From positions 186,001 to 250,000 of the forward strand of contig NZ_AWGE01000006.1 of the NCBI RefSeq assembly GCF_000495815.1: a stretch of DNA of 64,000 nt. The letters are read 5' to 3'. The notes below the pieces were generated by a model. That model was given only the letters and a program-made list of their open reading frames with translations. It was not told the origin of the DNA and made no database searches. This stretch comes from Asticcacaulis sp. AC466. GTDB lineage: Bacteria; Pseudomonadota; Alphaproteobacteria; Caulobacterales; Caulobacteraceae. Positions within the stretch are counted from its first letter, which is position 1. The number at the start of each line of letters is the position of its first letter. Below are positions 41,943-49,967 of the stretch, one piece after another. The position numbers and the translations under genes are program-made.

Positions 41943-42683
41943 TCAGGTCGCCTTCTTGTTCGCGTACCACAGGGTGAAGATGGCGCCACCTTCGGGGTGG
42001 TTCGACAATTCAATGCGGCCGTCGAGCAGCCGCATGATGTATTGGCAAATGGTGAGCCCCAGGCCTGTGCTGGCGTTCTGCTGGTCGGACTTTTGCAGAC
42101 GGGTATATTTGTCGAAAACCGCCGCCTGCTTCGCAGGAGGAATGCCGTCGCCATGGTCGCGAATGCGCACAAATCCTTCGCTGCCTACGATGCCGTATTC
42201 GACCTCAATCACCGGCACCGCCGCCTTACGGCCTCCGAACTTGAAGGCATTGTGCAGGACCAGGCCTATGGCGCGGGCGCCCAGCATCGGATCGGTAACC
42301 AGATCGTCGTTGGTGACAGACGGAGCGATCTTTATTTCGCCGCGTGTCTTTAGCGGACCTAACCTCGCCAAGCTGTCATTGATCATCTGACTGAGTCTGG
42401 CGGTTTCGAAGCGCGGCTTCACCGCGTCAGCCTCAAACTTGGCCATATCGAGAATATTGGTGATGAAGTGATCGAGCCGAAACGCCTCGGTCAAGGCCGA
42501 GCTGATGAGCGACTTGCGCTTTTCCTCACTCAACTTGTCATAAAGCATCGTCATGACTTCGAGTGAGCCGATAATCGTTGCCAATGGCGTCTTGAGGTCG
42601 TGAGATACCGAGGATAGCATCTGGCGATGCAGGTACTCACGGATCTCGTCGTGAGTTGGGGAAGTCATCTCTTCGGGTTTCAT
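41943..42683 (-). CDS. Minimal KdpD-like sensor histidine kinase
   Basis: A 246-residue cytoplasmic kinase made only of the transmitter. The DHp reads SVSHDLKTPLATIIGSLEVM with phosphoacceptor His. The ATPase part has a variant N-box (GLVLHNAFKFGG), G1 RIRDHGDGIPP and G2 STGLGLTICQYIMRLLDG. This matches the end of KdpD, but the KdpD and universal-stress domains and the four TM helices are missing. Start at ATG 42683 or 42668 (CGAAGAG upstream). How it senses a signal is unclear; a short N-terminus of about 20 residues is all that precedes the DHp. Confidence 0.87.
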   Translation of the reverse strand: MKPEEMTSPTHDEIREYLHRQMLSSVSHDLKTPLATIIGSLEVMTMLYDKLSEEKRKSLISSALTEAFRLDHFITNILDMAKFEADAVKPRFETARLSQMINDSLARLGPLKTRGEIKIAPSVTNDDLVTDPMLGARAIGLVLHNAFKFGGRKAAVPVIEVEYGIVGSEGFVRIRDHGDGIPPAKQAAVFDKYTRLQKSDQQNASTGLGLTICQYIMRLLDGRIELSNHPEGGAIFTLWYANKKAT

Positions 42684-42740
42684 AACGTGTATTACCAATA
42701 TTGTGCTGCGCAAGCAACGTGCTCAAGCCATATACGATAG

Positions 42741-42776
42741 AAAAAGGAGCAAGGTTTTCGAACCTTGCTCCTTTTT
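42741..42776. terminator. Strong bidirectional terminator with TTCG loop
   Basis: A 16-bp perfect stem (42741-42756 and 42761-42776) closed by TTCG, with A- and T-runs, placed after the minus-strand gene at 42861. Confidence 0.93.
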
Positions 42777-42860
42777 TGAAGTCAAAGCCGATCAGCAGGG
42801 GGAAACTGTGGCTTTGACATACAGAAAATTCTCAACGCTAAGCAATCGGCAGGCAAATTT

Positions 42861-43220
42861 CTACTTTTTGTCGGCGTTGTTTTCTTTTTGTTTGTCCGCA
42901 GCCGCCTTAACGTCTTCCTTGGCGTCCGAAACGACACGTTCGGTAGCTGCACCGGTTTTGGACAGCGCCGAGGACGCCGCATGGCCGCTCTCTTTTATGG
43001 CGTCGCCAGCCTTGGCAAGCGCCGGACTGTCCTTCAACTCATCAGCCGCCTTGCTGGCACCAACCGGCAGTTCGTCAATCACCTTACCGACATGATCTCC
43101 AACCGTCACCGAATGACTTTTATTATAGAACCACACGCCAGCGACGGATACGATCAGGACAAGGACGATCATTAACAGAAATCGCCCAAGTCCCGGTCCG
43201 CGGTAGATATCATTGGCCAT
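42861..43220 (-). CDS. Membrane-anchored Ala/Lys-rich protein, unknown function
   Basis: A 119-residue protein. One TM helix at about 12-31 (LGRFLLMIVLVLIVSVAGVWFY) is followed by a periplasmic stretch and then an Ala/Lys/Asp-rich helix to the end (DAKEDVKAAADKQKENNADKK), likely amphipathic. AGGA lies upstream. Such tails recall late-embryogenesis-like and apolipoprotein-like stress proteins. No family recognised. Directly upstream lies dispersed repeat copy 2. Confidence 0.75.
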   Translation of the reverse strand: MANDIYRGPGLGRFLLMIVLVLIVSVAGVWFYNKSHSVTVGDHVGKVIDELPVGASKAADELKDSPALAKAGDAIKESGHAASSALSKTGAATERVVSDAKEDVKAAADKQKENNADKK

Positions 43221-43249
43221 AGGTCATTTTCCTGTGCAGGCTCTTTTTT

Positions 43250-43341
43250 AGAGAGCGCTTTCCGAAACGTGTGACGCACTTTTCGGATAAAATCTCGTAA
43301 ACGAGGCCGGTCTGATCACAGTCAAATCTGCCTCGCTCTAG
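43250..43341. repeat. Dispersed nested-palindrome repeat, copy 2
   Basis: A diverged form of the element at 19639-19744. The start GAGAGCGCTTTCCGAAA and hairpin half GACGCACTTTTCGGAT are almost the same; the centre is shorter and the second hairpin is degraded (GTCTGATCACAGTCAAATC). The right end CTCGCTCTAG supplies the stop codon of the small ORF at 43338-43508. Confidence 0.82.
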
Positions 43342-43508
43342 TCGTTCCACGTGTCGGCAATGTGCGCATAGGTCGCCAATTCATCCAGATCCTCTTCCGG
43401 ATCGAAAAGTTCCGGTGGGAGATCTTCTTCAAAACTTTCGCCATCCACGTTGAACTGGCGGACGGTAGAGGGTTTCGGCGCGGAAAAGGGGAGACTGGTG
43501 GCGTTCAT
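43338..43508 (-). CDS. Small acidic protein (56 residues), unknown
   Basis: An ORF from ATG 43508 to TAG 43338. The product is strongly acidic in its middle (DGESFEEDLPPELFDPEEDLDEL) and ends YAHIADTWND. No family is known to me. It follows the helical protein gene (ends at 43550) by 41 bp on the same strand, so it may be co-transcribed. Its stop lies within repeat copy 2, so the original C-terminus may have been different. The ribosome site is weak. Codon use at third positions is G/C-rich, as in real genes nearby. I consider it a plausible but unproven gene. Confidence 0.5.
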   Translation of the reverse strand: MNATSLPFSAPKPSTVRQFNVDGESFEEDLPPELFDPEEDLDELATYAHIADTWND

Positions 43509-43549
43509 GGCAGACGTCCGTGTGATGAGGGTGGCTAAACTCGTAAGGT

Positions 43550-44188
43550 CTAGGCTGTCTTGAATTGAGGATTGGTGACCGGAGGAATTTCAGACGGTAA
43601 TTCCGGATTTCCGTCCGGTGCAGGCGGATTGTATTCGGGCGCGTTGTCCGGATCGGTCGCGGGTTCATAGGGCTCGATTTCCGGATCCTCTGGATCGTTC
43701 GGGCCTTCAGAAGCGAAGGTGTTTTCGACGGCAGGAATCAAACCGCTGATGCGTCGCAAAGCCTTGGAAATATCCTCAATTCTGCGTTCCTGATCCGAGG
43801 AGGGTGGATTACCGCCTTCGCCTTCAAACCTTAAGAAATCGTCCAGAGACAGTGCCAATTCCTTTTGAGCTTCGATCAAGGTGTCGTAACCGGCCTCGCT
43901 GATCTTCTGAGCGGCGTCCAGTCCCTTAAGGTAGGTGTTGGTCCAGTCATTCAGTTTGGCGACCTGAAGCTTGACATCTGTCTTCAGCCGCGCAGCGTCG
44001 CAACCTGCCAATAGGCGCTTTAGATCGTGCGATACCTGTTGAACGGAGGCGATATGGTCTTCGTCATAAAGCGCAGATACGCCCGCGACTCGACTGGCGG
44101 CCTGCATTGAGCCGTGCGCGGCTGCGCCTGCCGGTCCCTGGGTTGTTCCCTGGCTTGTCGGACTGGTACGGACGTCTGAATCGAGCAT
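43550..44188 (-). CDS. Helical protein with acidic Pro-rich tail, unknown function
   Basis: A 212-residue soluble protein. The first 35 residues are Ser/Thr/Gly/Ala-rich and probably disordered. The middle (about 40-165) is helical with AKLNDWTNTYLKGLDAAQK and ALSLDDFLRFEGEGG; the end is an acidic Pro-rich tail (DPEDPEIEPYEPATDPDN). ATG 44188 is preceded by GGAGG. No known family. The layout would fit a scaffold or adaptor. It lies just after the kinase operon at 44315-48239 but with its own leader region. Confidence 0.75.
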   Translation of the reverse strand: MLDSDVRTSPTSQGTTQGPAGAAAHGSMQAASRVAGVSALYDEDHIASVQQVSHDLKRLLAGCDAARLKTDVKLQVAKLNDWTNTYLKGLDAAQKISEAGYDTLIEAQKELALSLDDFLRFEGEGGNPPSSDQERRIEDISKALRRISGLIPAVENTFASEGPNDPEDPEIEPYEPATDPDNAPEYNPPAPDGNPELPSEIPPVTNPQFKTA

Positions 44189-44314
44189 GGCCTTTTCCTC
44201 CTGCAAAGTAATTTCACCATCCGCGACGGCGGATATGGATTACCGTACGAAAAAGACTGCAAAGGCACAGTGCCTAAGCCGGGCAGGGAGATAAGGGGGG
44301 GATAAACGCCCGTA

Positions 44315-45937
44315 TCAGGCCGGATGGCGCGTGCCCACGGCGCGTAGCTTTTGCGCCAGTATGTCGGGCAGGACGGGCTTGGAAATGTAATCGTCCATCC
44401 CCGCAGTCAGGCAGCGTTCGCGATCCCCGGCCAGGGCATGGGCGGTTACGCCTATAATGGTGTGACGCGGGCCGCCTTGGGTCTCATCATTGCGGATTTG
44501 ACGGGTGGTTTCCAGGCCATCCATGCCGTGCATCTGGACGTCCATGAGGATGGCGTGAAAGGGCCCCTCCGTCTCAAGCAGGGTCAAGGCTTCTGCCCCC
44601 GATGGGGCGGACATGACGTCGTAACCCAGCTCTTCGAGCATGAGGGTCAAGACCATGATGTTGGGCTCATAATCTTCAACAATCAACACCTGGGGTTTAC
44701 GACCGTCGGTTGGCAGCTCCGGTCGATAATCGGCCGCGGGCGCCGTCGGATGGTTCGGATTTGTGCCGCGCGGCAGGTCGAGCGTCAGGGTGAAACTGGA
44801 CCCTTCGCCCGGTTGGCTTTCGACATGAATATCACCGCCCATAAGCTGGGCCAGGGAGCGGGCGATGGACAGCCCCAAGCCTGAACCGCCGAACCGTCGG
44901 GTGATGCTCTCGTCGGCCTGAGTGAATTTCTCGAAGATGGCAGGCAGCTTGTCGACCGGTATGCCTATGCCGGAATCGTGCACCCGGACGATCAGGCCGC
45001 ACATATCGCTGCTCAGCGGTCTGGCGCTGGCCTGGATAAGAATTTCGCCGGTATCGGTAAATTTGAGCGCATTGCTGACCAGGTTCATCAGGACCTGTTG
45101 CAGACGCGACCGGTCTCCGATTAGCCACATGCCGTTGGTGGTGTCCTCGATGCGGAAGCTCAGGCCTTTACGTTCTATATCCTGGCCGAACATGACGCGA
45201 ATATCTTCCAAAATAGCCGAAATCTCGAAAGGTATGGCTTCGAGTTCGATATGATCATCTTCGATGCGGCTGATATCGAGCAGGTCATTGATGAGTTTGA
45301 GCAGCAGGTCGGCATTTGTGCGCAAGGTATCGACGATCTTTTTCTGGTGATCGTCCAGGCGCGTGTTCGCCAATACGGTGGCCAGTCCGGTGACGACGTT
45401 CATTGGCGTGCGGATTTCATGGCTCATGGTTGCCAGAAAGCGACTCTTAGCCTGGTTGGCCGCTTCGGCGCGCTCCTTGGCAGCGGTCAGCTCGATGCTT
45501 TGCTGGGCGTTTTCACGCAACAGCCGCTCCTTGGTGAAGGCGGCGACCATGATGGCCGGCAGAAGATCGAGATAGGTTTGGTTGACATCCTTGACGCAGT
45601 AGTCGGCGGCGCCCTTTTCCAAGGCTTCCAGGGCGATGCGTTCATCGCCGCCGGCAGTCAGGATGACAGCGGGGGGCACGACGGTCAGGTCGGTCAGGCG
45701 GTCGAGCATCTGCAGGCCGTTCATACCCGGCAGGTTATAGTCGATCAGCAGCAGGTCGAAATCATGCCTGTGCAGCAGGTCGAGCGCGTCTTCGGCGCTG
45801 CCTGCGGTTTCAACCTTTAGCCCCAGTCTTTCCATGCGCTTTTGCAGCAAGCGCGCCAGGGCTGCGTCGTCTTCGACGTACAGAATCTGATGCATGGTCG
45901 GGGGTGTTTTGGAATCGTGCGTTATGGTGTGGGGCAT
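44315..45937 (-). CDS. Hybrid histidine kinase (REC-HisKA-HATPase-REC)
   Basis: Soluble hybrid kinase of 540 residues. The first receiver (about 18-130) has Asp in [13 protein letters not shown]. The transmitter follows with His173 in [15 protein letters not shown]-box [12 protein letters not shown]1 VHDSGIGIP and G2 [11 protein letters not shown]. The second receiver ends the protein with Asp in [14 protein letters not shown]. With a receiver in front it takes input from another kinase, probably the CHASE3 protein via the single-domain regulator just upstream (gap of 5 bp). No Hpt protein is seen in the window. Met15 is an alternative start. Confidence 0.93.
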   Translation of the reverse strand: MPHTITHDSKTPPTMHQILYVEDDAALARLLQKRMERLGLKVETAGSAEDALDLLHRHDFDLLLIDYNLPGMNGLQMLDRLTDLTVVPPAVILTAGGDERIALEALEKGAADYCVKDVNQTYLDLLPAIMVAAFTKERLLRENAQQSIELTAAKERAEAANQAKSRFLATMSHEIRTPMNVVTGLATVLANTRLDDHQKKIVDTLRTNADLLLKLINDLLDISRIEDDHIELEAIPFEISAILEDIRVMFGQDIERKGLSFRIEDTTNGMWLIGDRSRLQQVLMNLVSNALKFTDTGEILIQASARPLSSDMCGLIVRVHDSGIGIPVDKLPAIFEKFTQADESITRRFGGSGLGLSIARSLAQLMGGDIHVESQPGEGSSFTLTLDLPRGTNPNHPTAPAADYRPELPTDGRKPQVLIVEDYEPNIMVLTLMLEELGYDVMSAPSGAEALTLLETEGPFHAILMDVQMHGMDGLETTRQIRNDETQGGPRHTIIGVTAHALAGDRERCLTAGMDDYISKPVLPDILAQKLRAVGTRHPA

Positions 45938-45942
45938 GGGGA

Positions 45943-46389
45943 TCAGGCTCGGGTATGCGGAACGCGAACTGTGGTCAGCATCAGGCCAAGCTTGCGGATA
46001 GCGTCGGAAAAATCATCATACCCGACGGGCTTGATCATGAAGGCATTACAGCCCAGGGCATAACACCGGTCGATGTCTTTCGGGTTGTCGGTTGTGGTCA
46101 GGACGACGACAGGGATGTGGCGTGTGCTGTCATCGGTCTTGAGGCGGTGGAGAACCTCAAAGCCGTCGATGTCAGGCAGGTTGAGGTCGAGAACAACAAT
46201 GGTTTTGTCGAGCGGTTCGGTACGTGCGGACTTACCAAAGAAGTAGGCAATGGCTTCGCTGCCGTCGCGCAGACGCACGATCGGATTTAATACGCCGGCC
46301 CGTTGTAAATTGCGGCTTATGAGGCTGGCATGACCTTCGTCATCTTCGACCAGCACGACTGTGAACGGCTCGGAAAAGGCGCTGATCAT
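45943..46389 (-). CDS. Single-domain response regulator, Rcp1-like
   Basis: A 148-residue receiver with no output domain. It has [10 protein letters not shown], phosphoacceptor Asp in [13 protein letters not shown], Thr in [12 protein letters not shown] and Lys in [10 protein letters not shown]. The sequence is of the type found with bacteriophytochrome-like kinases (Rcp1/CheY relatives). It overlaps the CHASE3 kinase gene by 4 bp (ATGA) and runs directly into the hybrid kinase, so it probably carries phosphate between the two. Confidence 0.93.
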   Translation of the reverse strand: MISAFSEPFTVVLVEDDEGHASLISRNLQRAGVLNPIVRLRDGSEAIAYFFGKSARTEPLDKTIVVLDLNLPDIDGFEVLHRLKTDDSTRHIPVVVLTTTDNPKDIDRCYALGCNAFMIKPVGYDDFSDAIRKLGLMLTTVRVPHTRA

Positions 46390-48239
46390 GCCGCATCCTC
46401 CCGTTTGCCGGACAGTTTTTCCACTGCGTCATTGGCGACGGGCTGGCGGCGTGGCAGGCTGACATAGAATGTCGTACCGACATCAAGCTTGGATTCGAAC
46501 CATATGCCGCCATTCATCTTGCGCAGAGTGGCCTTGACGAAAGCCATGCCCAGGCCTAGCCCACGCACGTCACCGGTATTACGCGCACGGCGGAAGATGT
46601 TGAAAACGCGCTCGGCATCTTCCGCATCTATGCCGCGTCCATTGTCGCGGATCGAGAAAGTGTAGTCGCGCGACGTCTCCAGGCAGCTCATCTCGATATG
46701 GCCGGCGACGCCTGGCCGCAAGTATTTGACGGCATTGTCAAGCAGGTTGGAAAAGACCTGCTCCAAGGCAACGGGATCGGTCACCATCTTGGGCAAGGGG
46801 TTGACCTTAACCTCTACCCCCTTGTTGGAAATCTCGTAACTTTGTGCGCCCAGACATTTGTCGAACACGGCCTGGGCGTCGACGACTTCATCGCGGTAGG
46901 TGAACTTACCGATGCGGGACAAATCGAGAATGGCGGTTGTCAGAGTGTCCATCCGATCAACCGCATTGCCGATAAAGCCCAAGGCCTCGGGTATGTCGCG
47001 TTTGAGAATGTGTTCCAACTTCGCCCAGCTTTCCTCGCCGATCCCCTTGCGCTTCGGTGCAAGCAGATCGTCTATATCCTTCACAGCCAGCGTAAGTTCG
47101 TGAGAGAAGCCTTTGAGATTGACAAGGGGAGAGCGCATGTCGTGCGACGTGATGTAGGTGAAGGCTTCCATGTCGGCATTCAATTGGCGCAGTTCTTCTT
47201 CACGGCTTTTTTGTTCGGTGATATCGGTATTGGTGCCGATCATGCTGCGGATCTGGCCGAACTTATCCCAGGTGCCGATGCCGCGCGACATAACCCAGCG
47301 CCAGGTGCCATCTTTGTGCTTGAGCCGGAACACGTTGTTATAGGTCGGGGTTTTTCTAATGATGTAGTCATGACGGACCTGCATGTAGGATTCCAGGTCG
47401 TCGGGGTGAATGCGACTGATAAGGGTGCGGATATCTTCATCCAGTTCCCCCTCTTCAAAGCCCAGCATCGCCAGGTATTCCTTCGACATATAGATGGTTT
47501 CGTTGACGAAGTTGATCTCATACACTCCGTCATTGATCCCGTTCATAACCGCCCGGAACCGGGTTTCTGCCCGTTCATTCTGCGCTTCGATGGCTTCGTT
47601 CTCGGTTTCCAGCTTTATGATCAGAATCGTGCCGGCCAAGAATATGCCGACACCCAAAATGCTTCCGATGATCAGGATATAGGCGAAGTTTCGGCGTCGC
47701 GGCTCTACCAGTTTGCGCCGTTCCTCCATGTTCGTCAGGCGGCGCGCGGTGATGGTTGCGACAAGATGGCGCAATTCGTCCATCTGACGCTTTTGAATGC
47801 TTAGTGCATTCATGCTGATCTGACCGCGGCCATGGCCACGCATATAGTTAATTTGCGATTGCAGCAGGCGCTCCATTCCGTCGAAGCGGTCGAGCAGGTT
47901 GCTGGTCTCAGCAAATGCAGTGTCTTCGTAATAGGTCGATTGGCGCAGGGTGTTGATTTCGTCTGGCAGACGGGCGGCGGCCACCTCGTACAGTTCAAGA
48001 AAAGCCGCGTCGCCGGAAAGCACATACCCGCGCACGCTCGTTTCCATATTCACCATGTCCATCAGGATAACCTTGGTCTGGCGAATATTCTCATACTCAT
48101 AACGAATGTGATCGTTCAGGTTTTGGGATTTTGTGTACTGATCATAAATAATCAGGCTGAAAGAGCAGAGCGCTATCGAAATAACACTGAAGAATGCCAG
48201 ATATAGATGCTTAACATTCAAGCCCCAGGGTAGTCGCAT
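46386..48239 (-). CDS. CHASE3-PAS sensor histidine kinase
   Basis: Membrane sensor kinase of 617 residues. TM1 (about 10-32) and TM2 (about 187-210, YILIIGSILGVGIFLAGTILII) flank a periplasmic CHASE3 domain with the motif MVNMETSVRGYVLSGDAAFLELY. A PAS domain with PAC (about 230-355) follows, then the DHp with His366 in YITSHDMRSPLVNLKGF and an ATPase with VFSNLLDNAVKYL, IRDNGRGI and RGLGLGMAFVK. Its catalytic part is of the phytochrome-like HWE/HisKA type. The signal is unknown. It is the first gene of a three-gene relay. About 230 bp of noncoding DNA upstream holds the promoter. Confidence 0.93.
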   Translation of the reverse strand: MRLPWGLNVKHLYLAFFSVISIALCSFSLIIYDQYTKSQNLNDHIRYEYENIRQTKVILMDMVNMETSVRGYVLSGDAAFLELYEVAAARLPDEINTLRQSTYYEDTAFAETSNLLDRFDGMERLLQSQINYMRGHGRGQISMNALSIQKRQMDELRHLVATITARRLTNMEERRKLVEPRRRNFAYILIIGSILGVGIFLAGTILIIKLETENEAIEAQNERAETRFRAVMNGINDGVYEINFVNETIYMSKEYLAMLGFEEGELDEDIRTLISRIHPDDLESYMQVRHDYIIRKTPTYNNVFRLKHKDGTWRWVMSRGIGTWDKFGQIRSMIGTNTDITEQKSREEELRQLNADMEAFTYITSHDMRSPLVNLKGFSHELTLAVKDIDDLLAPKRKGIGEESWAKLEHILKRDIPEALGFIGNAVDRMDTLTTAILDLSRIGKFTYRDEVVDAQAVFDKCLGAQSYEISNKGVEVKVNPLPKMVTDPVALEQVFSNLLDNAVKYLRPGVAGHIEMSCLETSRDYTFSIRDNGRGIDAEDAERVFNIFRRARNTGDVRGLGLGMAFVKATLRKMNGGIWFESKLDVGTTFYVSLPRRQPVANDAVEKLSGKREDAA

Positions 48240-48470
48240 ATCTATTCGCCGGCCTCTATGGCGCCAATGAGATATATGTGGTCGACCCGCTCAATATTTG
48301 CATTAATCAAGAGCTATTTAATGAAAACCTTAACGCAGGAAGGCGTCTCTCAAGCGCAATGAGTGACATATCCGCCTTAAATCTAGCTTAAGGGCGTGTA
48401 ATGGAGCAATAAGCCGGCGCCTTGTTTTTATAAATATGGCATAAGTCCCAATTGCGCGAAAATAGGCCAA

Positions 48471-48911
48471 TTAGCGCTGGACTCCCTTTGTCTTGTCTCT
48501 GGGGGATACCCCGCGCGAGGTTCGCAAACCCTGCACAAATGCGCCGACCATGTTTGTTGCCTTGTCGATGACCGGCGCGGCCATGGGCGCCTGGCTGTGA
48601 AATATCTGCTCGACGTCGCTGCGGATGCGATTAAAGATACGCATAGCTACAGTCGCTGCAACACCCAGTATGACAAGGGTAAGGGCAGCGATCACCGCAC
48701 AGGATGGCAGAACGTCCAGGTTGGCGGCAATTAACTGCGCGTAGATGAGCCACAACAGGCCGCCAATCACCAATGCGGAGAGGAATGTCCCGAATATTCC
48801 GAGCAACAGCACAAGTGTCAGACCGGAAGCTGCGCTCATCACATGGGCTTTCGCCGTATTGAGCTTTTTCGTCGCCGACAAAAGCTCGAAAATTCGCGAA
48901 ACCCAGAACAT
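48471..48911 (-). CDS. Phage-holin-like/DUF1469-type membrane protein
   Basis: A 146-residue protein with two long TM helices (about 28-60, LTLVLLLGIFGTFLSALVIGGLLWLIY, and about 68-95, CAVIAALTLVILGVAATVAMRIF) and amphipathic ends. The general layout resembles YqjE/DUF1469 proteins, which are often found next to ElaB/YqjD-type genes; exactly such a gene lies upstream at 49005. AGGAG precedes ATG 48911. The assignment rests on layout and context, not on clear motifs. Confidence 0.7.
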   Translation of the reverse strand: MFWVSRIFELLSATKKLNTAKAHVMSAASGLTLVLLLGIFGTFLSALVIGGLLWLIYAQLIAANLDVLPSCAVIAALTLVILGVAATVAMRIFNRIRSDVEQIFHSQAPMAAPVIDKATNMVGAFVQGLRTSRGVSPRDKTKGVQR

Positions 48912-48955
48912 GATGCGATGGTCTCCTGTGAGTGGGGGCTCCGGTACGTGCGACA

Positions 48956-48991
48956 CAAAAACGCCGGGCAGCCCAAAGGGCTGTCCGGCGT
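48956..48991 (-). terminator. Terminator of the ElaB/DUF883-like gene
   Basis: ACGCCGGGCAGCCC (48961-48974) pairs with GGGCTGTCCGGCGT (48978-48991) with one wobble; on the minus strand TTTTT follows. Confidence 0.8.
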
Positions 48992-49004
48992 CATGTCTGT
49001 TAGC

Positions 49005-49331
49005 TTATCGACGGGTAAGCAGGGCGCCGAGAATAAAGCCGGCGCCGAGCGCGATAGCCGACGAACGGACAGGGTTCGTCTTGATTTCGCTTTCGATTTT
49101 GCGCGTATATTGCGAAGTGGTGTCGGCGGTGCGATCGAACAGGCCGCGCACCTTTTGTCCGGCTTCGTTAGCGTAACCGCTGACATTGTTGAGAACATCT
49201 TCGCCGCGATCCTTCACGTCGTCGATCGCGTCGCGCGCCCGATCGGCGGCATCGCGGGCGCTATTGCGCAGGTCGTTTTCGGCCAGGCCCTTGGTGACAT
49301 TTGCGGCGGCTTTGGTTGCGGAAGACAGCAT
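49005..49331 (-). CDS. ElaB/YqjD/DUF883-like membrane-anchored protein
   Basis: A 108-residue protein: a long charged amphipathic helix (ARDAADRARDAIDDVKDRGEDV, then KVRGLFDRTADTTSQYTRKIESEI) and a C-terminal TM helix (SSAIALGAGFILGALLTRR) ending with two Arg. This is the layout of ElaB/YqjD proteins, which tether ribosomes to the inner membrane in E. coli stationary phase. AGGAG precedes ATG 49331. It probably shares control with the membrane protein downstream. Confidence 0.83.
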   Translation of the reverse strand: MLSSATKAAANVTKGLAENDLRNSARDAADRARDAIDDVKDRGEDVLNNVSGYANEAGQKVRGLFDRTADTTSQYTRKIESEIKTNPVRSSAIALGAGFILGALLTRR

Positions 49332-49704
49332 GGGTCGATTACTCCTGCACAGAGACTGCCGGAAACCGGCATTTACGGGTTTTTCGGGGAGGGAAGAAAA
49401 GGGGTCACGTTCACAGCAGGCTTGTCTGAAACCCAGGGGCTGGGGGGGCGGAGAAGGGCTTGAGAGAAGCGGCCGTGAACGTGATGATTTGAGATTATCG
49501 GCACGGCTTTAAGGAAGCGATGTGCAGCCTGCTGGGTGAAAATAAAGATTGTATAAAAATGAGCGGCAGCCACCTGCGGCTGTGATGACTTACCCTATTC
49601 TTATCCCTGTGCGACGGTCCGGTGCATCCTTTTTATGTGGGAATGGCTAGCGTGTAAGGCATCGCGGGGGATAATCCCGGCGACAGATTACAGGAGACTT
49701 CACC
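49332..49704. other. Divergent intergenic region between DUF883-like and CsbD-like genes
   Basis: The 373 bp contain no convincing gene. A 10-bp inverted repeat, TCACGTTCAC (49405-49414) and GTGAACGTGA (49475-49484), frames about 60 bp; a G-rich run lies within. An A+T-rich part at about 49545-49570 could be promoter for the CsbD-like gene. Confidence 0.65.
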
Positions 49705-49893
49705 ATGACTGTTAAAGCCAGCATCAAGGAAACCGCCGGCGCTGCCGAAGAGGAACTGGGCGAAGCGCTGAACAATGACAAAATGGCCGATAAAGGGCGT
49801 CAGCTGCGCAATGAAGGCCGTATCGAAAATGGCAAGATGCCGAAGACGCACGTCCCAGGGACCGAAAAAGACCATATCAATCCCGGCTCGTGA
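49705..49893 (+). CDS. CsbD-like stress protein
   Basis: A 62-residue hydrophilic protein starting MTVKASIKETAGAAEEELGEAL, the CsbD pattern of KGxxKexxG with charged residues, then NNDKMADKGRQLRNEGRIENG. The C-terminal 20 residues are rich in Pro/Gly/Lys. CsbD proteins are sigma-B or RpoS/EcfG-controlled general stress proteins of unknown action. CAGGAG precedes the ATG. A bidirectional terminator follows. Confidence 0.87.
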   Translation: MTVKASIKETAGAAEEELGEALNNDKMADKGRQLRNEGRIENGKMPKTHVPGTEKDHINPGS

Positions 49894-49908
49894 TTTTCTC
49901 GACATATG

Positions 49909-49946
49909 AAAAAAGCCTCCCCATCGGATGATCGGGAGGCTTTCTT
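49909..49946. terminator. Bidirectional terminator after the CsbD-like gene
   Basis: AAAAAGCCTCCC and GGGAGGCTTTC form the stem within this interval, with A-run before and T-run after, serving also the GH130 gene that ends at 49968. Confidence 0.87.
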
Positions 49947-49967
49947 TTTATGACCTGACGACGCTGC

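Noticed and set aside
46698-47804. 368-codon open frame on the plus strand
   Set aside because: Antisense to the CHASE3 kinase with full motifs.
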